From Synaphobranchus kaupii (Eukaryota > Chordata > Actinopteri > Anguilliformes > Synaphobranchidae), in NCBI GenBank assembly GCA_029718625.1, contig CM056395.1:21165416-21229415 (forward strand): a stretch of DNA of 64,000 nt. The letters run 5' to 3'. The notes under the pieces were generated by a model that saw nothing but the letters and a program-made list of their open reading frames with translations, was not told where the DNA came from and did no database searches. This document shows, piece by piece, positions 1-11,979 of the stretch. How positions within the stretch are numbered: position 1 is the first letter of the stretch; each line of letters begins with the position of its first letter. The translations under genes and the position numbers were made by a program.

Positions 1-140
1 GGGATCTGGAGCACAAAAAACAAGTTCAGTGTTCCTACAAACCACGGCTCTGCTCCAATCCACCGTACACTTAACCCTGTGTAATGCATTTATGTCGCTT
101 TTTAGGTTTAATTTTAGCAACCAGTGTCATCCTCATAATA

Positions 141-604
141 CACTGCCTGGCCAAAAAAAAGTTGCCGTTGCACCCTCTGGAGGCAGTGTTATGATCTGGG
201 GTTGCTTCAATTGGTCAGGTCTAGGCTCAGGAACGTTATGCAGCAATAAAATGAAGTCAGCTGAGTACCTGAATGTACTGAATGACCAGGTTATCCCATC
301 AATGGGCATATTCCAGGACGACAATGCCAAGATTCGTCGGGCTCAACTTGTGAAAGAGTGGTTCACGGAGCATGAGGAATCATCTCCACACATGAATTGG
401 CCACCAGAGTCCTGACCTTAACCCCATTGAAAGTCTTTGGGATGTGCTGGAGAAGACTTTACGGATTGGTTCGACTCTCCCGTCGTTGTGACGTTGCATA
501 AGGTTGTCAAAACAATGCCGCGACGAATGCGCGCCGTAATCAAAGCTAAAGGCGGTCCAACGTAATATTAGAACGTGCAACTTTTTTTTTTTGGCTAGGC
601 AGTG
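141..604 (+). mobile_element. Tc1-like transposon, internally deleted copy
   Basis: The element starts with CACTGCCTGGCCAAAAAA and ends with the inverse (GGCTAGGCAGTG), and both ends are flanked by TA, the Tc1/mariner target site. The interior encodes only the C-terminal part of a Tc1 transposase in the plus direction. The [10 protein letters not shown] block, a QDDNAK block holding the second catalytic Asp, and [10 protein letters not shown] holding the final acidic residue are all visible. The N-terminal DNA-binding half is missing and the frame is broken near the end, so it is dead. It lies in an mtmr7 intron, antisense to the host gene. The copy at 60845-61375 belongs to the same family. 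Confidence 0.85.
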
Positions 605-692
605 TATTATATTCTCCCCTACCTCCCCTTACCACTCCTTCTTCCCCACTCCCCCTGCCCCTCATCACGCCCCTAGGGGCTTAGGGGCTCAC

Positions 693-3037
693 CTTGGGCC
701 TGGTGTCCACCACATACATGAACTGGCTCCCTGGGTTCGACTTCATAATGGCCTCCAGCATCTGTTCGTCCTCCAGACAGCGAGCGCTGAAGCCGGCCAG
801 GGGCTGGCTGCTGCGGCAGATGCTAGCCTGCGCGGGGGGGGGGGGGGGGGCGACAGCCACTCGATCAAACTCTTCCGACCACGGCATGCAGCAGGTAACT
901 GCATTTACCCCCATCCATGTGAAACGGAACGTCACTAAAGTCCTCCCTCTGAACCGATCAGGACTCACGTGGTTGTCACGGCAGTAGTACGACAGCGTCG
1001 GGAAACGGCCCCTGCTCCTGAACCTGGAGCTGCCCACGATGATGGGGGGCGTGGCCGTTTTTGGGACGTACAGCTCGCACGGATAGGTATCGCTGATCTG
1101 TAAAGCAAAGTGCGCAGTCGGTTCCTTGACGCACCCTCCCGTTGCATGGCAACCCCCTATTGGTCTGGAGCTGCTTGGTTGGCATGAAAACATTCCACTA
1201 ACATCACCGCTATGCACAATGGAAATAACTTATTACAGAGTAAAGCAATTGTACAGCCTTAGACTGCAGTGCATTGATAGTCATTGGCCATTCCAAAACT
1301 CCCTTATTGGAGCATCCCAGTTTAGGGCAGAGGCTGGCGCTCACCCTGTACTCGCTGTTGGCGTGGGTGACTTGCCAGAGCTGGTTGGGCACCCCCATGC
1401 GGCAGTACTCGGCCCGGAGGTCCACGCGGGTCCAGGCGGCCTCTCGGTCCTCAGGGTCCACCTTGGGGTTGTAGGAGAAGCAGGAGAGCTCCCCGTACCT
1501 CTCTGCGGGGTGGGAGAGAGGCGCAGACACATGACTCCCCTCCGAGCCGGAAAACCCCCATACCCCCCTACTGCCCCCTCAAACTTAAAGAGCCTTTCAT
1601 CCTGAGAAAAGATAAACCAGCAGCTCTTCAGCTTTCCAAGATCAGAGCCATGCAAACCCCTCAATTACTGAGCACAAAGCCAGTGGCCCTTGAGCAGCAG
1701 GCTTTTATAAGCCTGGTATATGCAACACATCATTACAATACACAGAAAATTCACAGCAAAATGTCCAGTGTTAATTCAACTCTAACAGTGTTGATTCAAC
1801 TCTAGCAGTGTACATATGAGCCTACTTTGGCCAGATTAGGCTCATATGTACTCTGTTAGAGTTGAATTAACACTGGACGTTTTACTGTGTATGAATGATA
1901 TTATGTCCCCAAGAGAATATCTTCTCTTTTTTTTTTGTGTTACGCCTGACCATTAATTGCATGGAGAAATTAGGGGGATGAGGGGTGGAGGATATCGCTC
2001 TGCGAAACGGCAGCGTGAAAAGCCTGTCCCGGAGCCTGACGGGGCGGAGTCGGGCCCTCACCTGGCCGGGAGAGGCGCAGGAGGGAGAGCTGCACGTCCT
2101 GGCAGTCCCTGTCCTGGGGGATGAGGAAGAGGATGACCTGGAAGTTCTTGCAGCGAATGAGAAGGGGGCATCCGGACGGGGTCGCCGGCGGCCTCTCGAT
2201 GCCACACACGAGGCTGTGTAGGATCTGCCGGGGGAACAAGGCCAGGAATTACCTTCTCCTATTGTCCAAAGACCAAACCAGTGTCCTCAGACCTTACAAC
2301 TTGCTTGAAACTTCCTAAAATATGTCCAACAGAGACTGATCATTTATTAGCAAAGCACATTAAAAGATATTGAGCGGCCTTATCCCATATCAGAATGCCA
2401 ACCAGGCGCAATTCATGGCACCCCAACGTTATGAACCTGACAAGTGAGGCTAATTGACCGTTAGACCCACCCTTGGTTGGACATATACATGAATATACAG
2501 AGAAAATAGAATAATTGCTGTAGGCCTATAACAGAACAGTTTCCATGGTGACAAGTGGGAAAGCATAAAAAGCCAAAACATCTGATACACATATCCAGCC
2601 ACATGCACAGGTGCAACGTCTTAAAAAAATAAATAGTTAAGTTTGAGTAGAGGAAAAAAGAAGTCGTGCATGCTCCCGGCAATTTATTCTAAAACCGGAA
2701 CGCTGGATTTCTAATTTCCCCTAAACTGCCATAGTAGGCCTATTGCTCAACAACAAGGAGAATGGGATTGGAAATCACACAGACAAAAATATTAACGCCA
2801 GCAGCAGTTTCACTTCCTACCCATGTTTCTTTGCGGGTCTCGGACGTGTTTTCAACAAAGATGGTGTGAGTTCCCGTCAGATACAAGGTGCCAATGCACA
2901 CCTTCCTGGGAGACGCTCTGTCAATCAGACGGACGTTTTCAACCTTGGGGTGAAGAGAGAAACCGTAACTGCACGGTGTTCGACTCATATCAGTTATTTG
3001 CTCATTGTTGATCATGTCACTCTGTAACACACATACG

Positions 3038-3102
<65 letters not shown>

Positions 3103-4081
3103 CATCATACAGTAGGCTAATGACACTAGGTTATCCTTCACGCACAAATTTTGTATCCATATTGACTTGAGCATTTTCTTCAGGAAAAAATGGTCATAGG
3201 CTACAACCTGCTTTTGATCGGTTCACAGACTGCTTTACACGGGACAATCCATGTAGGCTAGCCCCCACGCTAAATGCAGTGTCTCCCTAGAAACGCACAT
3301 AAAACAGCTGCGCTCTGACACCTTTGCAATTGACTATAAACGCCCTCATACAGGCGCTCAAAGCATAAAGCTGGCTAACTAGGCCTATACAGTTTTTTTT
3401 TTATCGGAGGAGTTAAATTCCCTCCGACAAAAGCTGCCAAGGTCATTCGGAATGTGACCATCACATAGTGATGGTTAATTTGCGCAGCGATGTAGGCTAC
3501 ATTAGGCCTTTTGTGCTATACAAACAGGACCCTACAGAATAATCGATGAGGAATAAACGTGGAAGAAACACGCCTCACGATCAAACAACAGCATGCTTCT
3601 AAGCAAAACACATCGCGTTTAACGGTTGCAGGCATGACATGACGCAAAATGTCTAATTTAGTTGGCCAGCTGTCATCCCTCCAGCACACGATTATGTAGC
3701 CCATTAGCGGCTTATATTTTCTGTCTTTGTACAAAGCCGGGCGGTGTAGGCTACCGTAGGAAATTTATATGCGCATGTAGCCTACGCGTGTGCTTGTCAA
3801 TTAAATATTGTGATTTGAGGAAAGACACAGTGACATCAGCCTATATCATATGTGTAGGCTACCCATATTATAAATGTAGCCTATATGGAATAGACTAGCT
3901 ACTTGCGCCTTTAGAGAAAACCAATTGCTTAGCCTATTATAAAAGGCTGTAGCCTACACAATAGGGCAGGTAGGCTATCACTAAAATATGGCAACATGCA
4001 TCTGTAATTGCTTAAATGTAGCTTTTTTTCATCACCACGGAAAAGAGGCAGGTTTACCTTGGGCGTTCTGATATGCTCCAT
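693..4081 (-). CDS. mtmr7: Myotubularin-related protein 7, N-terminal six coding exons (partial)
   Basis: Myotubularin-related phosphatases remove the 3-phosphate from PI3P and PI(3,5)P2 on endosomal membranes. Coding exons in transcript order are 4058-4081, 2821-2943, 2062-2224, 1345-1502, 969-1097 and 693-827; all junctions are GT/AG and phases match, giving 244 codons. The start MEHIRTPK fits the family start and is followed by VENVRLIDR. Residues 1 to about 100 form the PH-GRAM domain (GCPLLIRCKNFQ near 67). The start of the phosphatase domain follows, with RMGVPN, IIVGSSRFRSRGRFP, ICRSSQPLAGFSARCLEDEQ and FMYVVDTRPK. DNHASICRSSQPL resembles MTMR7 more than MTMR6 or MTMR8, but the paralogue call is from memory. 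The catalytic Cys-X5-Arg loop is expected beyond the left edge, so activity cannot be judged. Intron 1 carries an (AC)n tract. Confidence 0.9.
1753..1890. mobile_element. Short palindromic MITE in an mtmr7 intron
   Basis: The two halves are near-perfect inverses: GTCCAGTGTTAATTCAAC on the left and its complement on the right, with TACATATGAGCC repeated inverted near the centre. The left half carries one extra internal repeat of TTGATTCAACTCTA. There is no coding capacity. It looks like a small non-autonomous DNA transposon. Confidence 0.65.
3036..3101. repeat. (AC)n microsatellite in mtmr7 intron 1
   Basis: About 33 AC units lie upstream (in mtmr7 sense) of exon 2. On the mtmr7 strand it reads (GT)n. 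Confidence 0.95.
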
Positions 4082-6420
4082 CACTGAATGATCCGGCTAA
4101 AAACGCCCCTGAAAATGATTTCGACGAGAATTACGATGAGATTGAAAAACGAGACGATGTTTTTTTGGATAAAATCGTGCTATTAAACAACATATCCTAA
4201 ATGCAGTATTTCTCAACTACCGGTGTGTTCGTTATCGGACGGGACCATCCAGGTAAGCGGCCCATTGTTGCTTTCTGGCGGTGCGGTCGGAGATTCCCCC
4301 ATCAGCCTCTCCGCCGGACAGATGACAACAACGTGGTCTTAAAGCCTGCCCTGTGCGCGGCACCTCGATCCGCTCCTCTGTATTTCATTCAGCTAAGACC
4401 AATTCTGAACAAACAAACAAACAAACTTGAGACTAATTATTATTTCGGCTGTCATTAATTAGGCTATCACGATAATTATCATCAAGTTCATCAAATATCT
4501 CGCATTAAACTACCGGTATTAGTCTGACTGGCTGACTTTTTCCTCATATGAGCTTAATAAATTGGTTATTTATCTGTAGTTTAAAACGGGGTAGCTATAT
4601 TAAATACAATGTCTAAACACAATAGGAACAATGATTTTACAGAGAGGATAGCCTACTGGGAGGTCAAGTCCAGGGCTTGAGGCTTTCGAGAGGGATTCAC
4701 CTTCCAGCTCACCCTGTTGCAGTGATTGTGCACCTTGGGGACCAGGGCATACAAAATATACATCTGTAATAAATCACAATCATGATATTTTTCCAAACAC
4801 ATGTATATTAGAAAAAGGTTTATCACAACCATATAGCCATTTACAAAATAACATACATCATGACCTTGAAATAAATTTCAGATTCAATATTGCAAACGGC
4901 ATGCCATATAAACGTAGGCTACATCCAGCTATAGCTAGGCTACATCTAGCTTTAAACAACATAATTTTGTAATTTCCCATTCTGAACTTGTCATAGCTTA
5001 TAATAATGTGTGTATTGGCTACTTTTATTCAGTACTAAAAACATTATTTACAGTGTCAGCTAATGGTCACTATCCTAATTGCATTACTCCTGTTTCCTTG
5101 GTGAGGGCTTAACAAAGCACTTTAAATTCTATTCACATTCAACAGCTCCGCTCAAACTTCATATCCTAAATGGAATTTCAAAATTAGTCAATTTTTTTCA
5201 GGTCTTGGAAGTCTTTCGACAAAAACATCTACCAAATGAATAAGTGTACATCTTTCAGTCATGCCAAACGGGTGCTTGAGAGATGTGTAGCAGTGTTGCT
5301 AAACAGCGCCCCCTTGTGTTGAAAAGCCAGTGAAAGAGAAGGTAAGCAACCCTGGTCCTGGCGTGCCGGAGACGGTTCTGGATTTTGCTCCATCCAAACC
5401 TATAACTACATAACTGGATTCATTTGAATGAATTAGGTGCAATGAACGCAGTTAACAATATGCTGGACGCACTGTGTTTCACCATTCAGAAAATTCAGGC
5501 TCAGACATTCAATCATCCATCAACTCTTAAATCAAGCTCAGATGGAACAAAAACCAGAAATGCAGCCCCCACTCCAGGACTTGAGATACCCTTGTAATAG
5601 AGCTACTCATATGAAAGACAGGATCTGAGTTTCTGGAGGTGCGTTTGGATCCAACTTAACACATTCCCTTCCCTTGCTCTCTTCCCTCGAGTGAGCTGTC
5701 TTGTGACGTAATTTGCTACGTGCAGCAAGCAAACTTAGCAGGTGCTCTGCAAGGGAGGATAGATGAGAAACAAAACAAAAATGGAACTGAATGGCCCTTG
5801 CAACCGATACAGGAATTCTACCCCATAGAGTTGAAACGTGCCCTCCCACTTGCATGGAGCACTGCATTGTGAGGGAACTGAGGTAATATAATTAGTATAC
5901 AAATTATATTCATGTAATTACTCCCTCCCCTTAAATTGGAACCAAATTTCATCCTGGCATTTTGGGGATTCCCCCCTTGAAGCAAGGGAAGAGAACGACA
6001 GGAAGAAAGGATACATTTCGGATCCGAACGCAGCCTGGCTCTCTTCTCTGTCTGAAGTGATGAACCAAAAGGACAGTCAGGGCCACACACACCATCACAG
6101 ATTGAACCAAATGCACCACAAGCTCACTGATGCTGCAACAGTGGTCACTGCAAACCACCAGTTTGTCTGAGGATTAAAAGGTGCACCCAGCAATGTAGAT
6201 ACTGCTAATGTGCAACTACAGAGACAATAATATGTATGGACAGATAGATTGATAGGTAGGTCCATACAGATGTAGCCTAAATGGTGTGAAATTGTGGTTC
6301 GTATTTATGTAGTACCGGAATAAACCACTTGTTGCAGAGAGAGAGACCAAAGAAGAGCAGTAGAATGAAGCGTGTAGTGTAGAGGTTAGGCAACTGGACC
6401 TGTTGTTGCAAAATATATAT
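4082..6420. other. mtmr7 5' flank and gene-free DNA
   Basis: The stretch just above the mtmr7 start codon should hold its 5' UTR and promoter, but no TATA or initiator could be assigned. The sequence is rich in the motif TAGGCTA. A dispersed fish repeat with AACCCTGGTCCTGG starts near 5348. The open stretches around 5600-6160 show no recognisable protein similarity and no splice structure. Confidence 0.5.
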
Positions 6421-7296
6421 ACAGTCAAGCCGGAAAGTCTCCCCACCCTTTCACCTTCTCCACGTTTTATTACGTTACAGACTTATACTACAATAGATTG
6501 AGTTCATTTTTTGCCTCAAACATCTACACACAACCACCCCATAATGACAATGTGAAAAAAGTTTTTTTGAGATTTTAGCAAATTTATTAAAAATAAAAAA
6601 ATAAAAATTTTTATTTACATAAGTATTCATACCCTTTGCTTTAACGTATTTTTTAAAGTATCATATTTCATATTTGGTCGCATATCCTTTACATGCTGTT
6701 ACTTCCTGAAGTCTGTGACCATCAACATTCAAAAAACTGTCGATATCTTATTTTCAGGTACTGTTACAAGCGATACTATAACCTCTCTGCATTTGAATGG
6801 ATCTCTATGGAAATTGGGGGGTGAGACTAGATTCAGCTGTAAATTACACTGGTACAGTATGGAACACATGGCTGGCTAAATGGCTGTAAGTTAGCAAGGG
6901 TCTGAGCTATCAAACGAGCCCCAAACCATCACTCTGTTGCCAGATATGGAGTAGATGTGGATGGATCACTTTAAGGGTTGTTTCTCCTGACTTTTTTCCC
7001 CATAGAGTTCTATAGGAAAATGAGTCCGGAGAAATAACCCTTGCAGTGATCCATCCACATCCAAAATTGATTAAATTCATTTTTTTCCCTCAAAAGTCTA
7101 CACACAACACCCCATAATGACAATGTGAAAAAAGTTTTTTTGAGATTTTTGCAAATTTATTAAAAATAAAAAAATAAAATTTCTCATTTACATAAGTATT
7201 CATACCCTTTGCTTTAACGTATTTTTTTGAGATTTCTGTAACGTAATAAAACGTGGAGAAGGTGAAAGGGGTGGGGAGACTTTCCGGCTTGACTGT
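6421..7296. mobile_element. TA-flanked foldback element, non-autonomous Tc1/mariner type
   Basis: The ends are inverse copies of about 60 bp beginning ACAGTCAAGCCGGAAAGTCT, each flanked by TA. Inside, a segment with GACAATGTGAAAAAAG is present twice, at about 6545 and 7120. A central part (about 6690-7070) recurs inverted at 48075-48405. No transposase reading frame is present, so it would depend on a helper. Confidence 0.75.
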
Positions 7297-8097
7297 ATAT
7301 ATTTAAAAAGGATATTCTGTAAATATCCAGTGGCCTTAAGAGATATGGAATACGACTCATAAATACATAGTTATGCTATGAGTGTCAATTAAAGTACTTT
7401 TGGTTGAAATTGTTCATTTAGTGTCTTTTTTTAAGAGCAGCGCATCAGATTTCCATTTTTGAAGTCACAAATGAAAGATTGGGTGTTTATCGGGTGTTTC
7501 ATAAATCATTTGAACGTATGTTTGGAGGCTAATGTTCCTCTTTCCAATTGTCGTAAGAAGAGGTTGAAAGGTTTCTCGCTTACAGGTGGTAACTTCACAA
7601 CAGGATGTGGTGTGTGTGTGTGTGTGTGTGCAGCTCTCAACGACACTGACACCACAAGCAAAGTAACACTCTTTTACGACAAACACCGTCGATTTAGCTT
7701 GGAAACAATGCATGGTTTCAGAGCCCTTCCCTCAACCGATGATTACAAATAACAAAATGGAGCTAAGCGCGATGGAAATTAAACTGGTACGCGCGTTTTA
7801 ACATTTAAAATTACAGTAGTTGTGGTACCATTGTCTCCACTGGATGTCCCCAAACATAAAGGTATTATTTACAAAAAAGGTCATTAGTTTAAAGTATTCG
7901 GTGGTCATTACCATCATCTCCATGAAACCTACCAACTCACTGACCTCATCAGTCATCATTTTGTTACAATATTGTTTAGTGTTGTTTGTTTTTGTTGTTT
8001 TTTTTTTGCTTCTTTTTTTTTTGAAAGCAGCAATGATATTTTTAGAATCACAACACATATTTGAAGTGGGGAAATGTGCCATATGCTTGCTACCATA

Positions 8098-9127
8098 CAG
8101 TGGGGTGCAAAAATGTGGGCACCCCTGGTCAAAATGCCTTTACAATTAATATCTAAGTGAAAAGAAGCTAACCTGACCTCTAAATGGTACAACGTTAAAC
8201 ATGACACATTACTTCAAATTTTAAAGCAAGTTTACATTTTATTTAAATTTTTTACATTTTCAAAATAATTTTTAAAAGGAAAAAGGCCCTGTGCAAAAGT
8301 TTTGGAACCCTTTTGGGTCATTCTTTGTTACTTTTTAAAAAGATGATTACTAAGGCCCAGGCCCAGGTGATTTACTCGTTAGGGCTTCAATGGGTCAGGT
8401 GAATATAATTCCAGGGCTGAACTATTTATTCTGAAGTAACTTCAAAAGCATCTGACTGTGGTGGCTGTTCTGTCTGGTGTTAACAACCATGGATTCCTCA
8501 AAACAGTTGTCCAAGGATGTCAGAATCAAGATAGTTCACTCCCACCAACAAGGAGAAGGCTACAAAAAATTCTCTCAATGTTTCAAACGACCTATTTCCA
8601 CTGTCAGAAACATTATCAGAAAATGGAAGATAAATGGAACAGTTGAAGTCAAGGCAAGATCTGGAAGATCAAGAACTATTTATGATAGAATGGCCAGAGA
8701 CCTGGTGAGAAATGCTCAGAAGAACCCACACATCACTGCAAAAGAGCTGAAAAAAAGAGTAGCAGACGCAGATCTAGTTGTTCACAGGACAAGAACACAA
8801 CGTTTGTTAAACAACAAAGACCTACATGGCAGAGTTGCCAGAAAGAAAAAAGACAACTGAACTTTGGTAGAACTTTGGGTTGTGTAGTTACCTGGCCATG
8901 ATATAAGTCCAATGGTGGTGAAATATGTTCCCCTGCACAGGGCCGTTTTCCTTTCTTTTTTTACTCTTTTGAAAATGTAAAAAAATTAAAAGAAAAAGTA
9001 ATCTTGCTTTAAAATTTGAAGAAATGTGCCATGTTTAACTTTGTACCATTTAGAGGTCAGGTTAGCTTCTGTTCATTTAGATATTAATTGTAAAAGGCAT
9101 TTTGACCAAATATTTGCACCCGCACTG
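8098..9127 (+). mobile_element. Tc1-like transposon with about 200-bp inverted repeats, deleted
   Basis: The ends begin CAGTGGGGTGCAAAAATG and are inverse to the right end, with flanking TA at both sides. The terminal repeats run about 200 bp, including the block AGGTCAGGTTAGCTTCT at both ends. The gap between them encodes only the N-terminal half of a Tc1 transposase. The element is 1,030 bp against the usual 1.6 kb, so the catalytic DDE domain has been deleted. Confidence 0.9.
8489..8860 (+). pseudogene. Tc1 transposase N-terminal fragment (paired-type DNA-binding domain)
   Basis: The 123-residue open frame starts MDSSKQLSKDVRIKIV and contains two helix-turn-helix units, one around FKRPISTVRNIIRKW and one around ITAKELKKRV. 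A GRS-type basic linker (SGRSR) lies between them. These are the parts that bind the terminal repeats in Tc1 transposases. No catalytic Asp or Glu block follows, and the element resumes its right repeat soon after the stop. It could at most encode a binding-only fragment. Confidence 0.85.
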
Positions 9128-9486
9128 TATTTCTAAATATTATTTCAAAAGGAGTCATAAACATTTTAATAACATTTGACTGAGGCTCACCATGATGCCA
9201 TGTCTCTCTTAGGCAACGTGACAGAAAATTATATTCTTATTTCTTCATTATTTTTCTGATATTTAAATCCAGGGCAGTTTTAAATATGACCCATTCATAT
9301 AGCTGAATATTTATTCCTGCACAATACTGTTCTGTTTTTTAATTTAATTAAATTTTTTTTTTTTAAATTGGGGGGGGGGGGGTAGGGGGAGTTTCTTGAC
9401 AGCAATGTCAGTCAAAATTTCACTCCTTTGTGAAAGAAATGTCAATTTGTTTACTCACTAATCATCCTTTCAAATATCGTCATTTC

Positions 9487-9495
9487 CTCTCTCTT

Positions 9496-9552
<57 letters not shown>
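9487..9552. repeat. (CT)n microsatellite
   Basis: CT units with one interruption. A run of about 13 G at 9370-9382 lies just upstream. Further on, at about 9820-9900, the phrase ACAAACCCGGGACCC occurs three times in short succession. Confidence 0.9.
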
Positions 9553-9556
<4 letters not shown>

Positions 9557-10189
9557 CACCACCAAGCCCCAAACACTTAACAAAGGTTTGCTTTTCTGTT
9601 AATCTTTCAATTTAAATATAACAACACCACTGAATTATTCAATATTTTTAAACCAAAAAAAATAATTTATTCTCTTACCTGCTGTTTCTTTCCATCCCCA
9701 CTCACCCCGCCTCCTTCCCTCCTTTTTTTTTTCTTCGAAGTAGTTCACATGTCTGCCGTTACCTACTGCTTTCTCTAAGCTGTTTGGCTGCCTCAAGCTG
9801 TCACTTATCCTGCGATCACAAACCCGGGACCCCAAAAACTCACCGAGCACAAACCCGGGACACCTCGAACCCCCAAGATTACAAACCCGGGACCCCATAA
9901 CCACAGGCGAGAAGGTGAGTGGGACTCTTTATTTTACTGTGACTAAGCCGCACAGTGTTAGTAATGCAGTGTGACGTTTACACCCCTGCCTCCCCTCTCC
10001 TTTCAGCTCAACACTCTTCTCTTCTTTTCTCTGCTCTTATCCCTTTCTCCCTCTTCCTTTCCTTCCATTCTCCTCCATCCTTTCTTTTCCATCATTCCAT
10101 TTCAACCCCCCCTCCCTTTGCTGCCACTCACACTGCCAAAAATGTCCGTCTTAACAAGTGTTTCAGTCTTGTAATGGGACTTTAAAAAA

Positions 10190-11970
10190 AAAAAAAAAAA
10201 TTCTCTAAAGTGGAAAATATTAGCTTGTTTTAAATTACTTTTTGCTCGACAAGTGAAATTGTCTTACCCCACTGGCAATCTTTTTGTCTTATTTAGCAGA
10301 AATGAGACTTCTAAAGTCTAAATATAAGATTAAAATGTTCGTTAAGAATTTGGTTTTTGCAGTGCAGCCACTGTGTGTCTAGAAGCTCAAAACGTCCGGA
10401 TGCCAAGAGCGTGCCTATGTGTGGGGTTCGAGCTCCATTCGGGGGGTCTCAGGGCTGCTGTGAGGTTTCGCTTGGTACAGTAGGAACAGTCCGGAGGCTT
10501 CCTGTGGTAGATCGCTGTACAGAACACATAGAGACAGGACAGAGGGCTGGTGAAAGGCGAAGAGGAGGATGAACATCACAACCTCAAAAGAGCGTTCAAA
10601 CGACTCGCTTCTGACTTCATGCCAGTGAGTCACACCTGCACCAGTTGCGCGCTGCAACTTCCTGTGTACGCATGCTGAGGCGTTGGTGGGGGAGGTGGAT
10701 ATATGCAGGATGTTTTTTAGATATGTGCTTTTCTCGCAGCAGTGTGACTGGAAAAGCGGAGGCTTGATTGCCCCCTCAGAGAGCTCGGTTTTGTCCCTGA
10801 TCGCATGTGGTGCAAAGGCCAAAGCGTTGGAGTCTAAAAGGCCCGGCTGTCCTAGATGCACTTCCTGGCCAGAGCACTGTCATGGTTCCATTGAGCCTTA
10901 CCTCCTCTGCTCGACCAAAATCTTCAGCAGTGTGAGCAACTTCAGTGTCTTTGAAAGCGTGAGGAACTACATGAGCTATCCATCCCGGGAAAGGATGATG
11001 GCTGAGCAAATAATTGAAGTAAATAATGTCTGAGCACACAAGGAATGAAACAAACGTGTTCAGGACTGAGTAATCCTTCCCGCAGCTCCCAGTCCATATT
11101 TATATAGTGTCTCAAGGTAGGAGGGCTGATCTCAGATCAGTTTTGCCTTTTAGTTAATAATGGTTATGGTCTGGATATCGAGAAGGGAAACATGATCCTA
11201 GATCAGTACTACTACTGTGAGACATGAATGTGGGCCCTGGGCCAATTTTTTGTTTTCCACCCTGTCTTGCAATATGATATGAAATACAGATAAGATTAAA
11301 AAGAATGTGGTGGAAACTTTATCTGCCCTCTATGTCTCTAATGTACGTTTGCATAAAAAAATATATCTGCAGAGCTGACCTTTATCTTGGTTTGAGATGT
11401 AAATTTTACTCAGAGCAGTTTGTTCAGGAGCTGTTGAGTCGTTCGCTCAGTTTGGAGTGAATCTGATTCTTTTTTTTGTGTTTACTGGGTTCAGAGGGGC
11501 TTGATTTGTTCGCTCCTTCAGTCTGGCTTTGTTTGTTCGGTGTTGATTTCATGATTTTACCCGGAGGACTAAACGAGGTGCATTTGCTCAGCTGAAAATG
11601 GCATGTTTTTGCTAAATATTTTATTTGCCAAAACATGCACTAATGGTGAATCTTTTCTCCCTGTAAAAAAAACATCATCCCTGCATATATGTCCTGAAAA
11701 TGTCTGGTGAACATTCTGAATGCAAAATGCATGTTCCTTAAATGGTATTTTTAAGTCACAGGGAACATTACACGGACGGTCCTTGAATGTTATTATTTTG
11801 TCATTCCAGTTAAAAAATTATTTTAACTGCGGATGGTCATTCAGGTTCATTCTAATGGGAAACTTATACAAATCTGGTACTTCAATGCTAACATTCAGAG
11901 CATCCAGAAAATCATATTTCTTTCTTTGCAAATAAATCTTTGTAATCTCTGACCCATGTCTTTCTGATTG
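10190..11970. other. Gene-free stretch upstream of ptprcap; may hold its first exon
   Basis: The ptprcap coding exon is preceded by a good acceptor (GATTGACAG), so an upstream exon must exist. It probably lies here, but no donor could be chosen. Purine-rich GAGGAAGT/CTTCCT-type sites near 10650 and 10870 could be ETS sites, which would suit a leukocyte gene; that is inference. Both strands have open frames of 115-150 codons at 10415-11033, but they match nothing I recognise. Confidence 0.35.
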
Positions 11971-11979
11971 ACAGGCGCA

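Noticed and set aside
10415..11039. Open frames of 87-148 codons on both strands upstream of ptprcap
   Set aside because: No domain, no splice structure, overlapping frames on opposite strands; more likely promoter or UTR sequence.
4082..11970. coro1b exons, expected upstream of ptprcap by mammalian synteny
   Set aside because: No WD-repeat or coiled-coil coding exon was seen on either strand.
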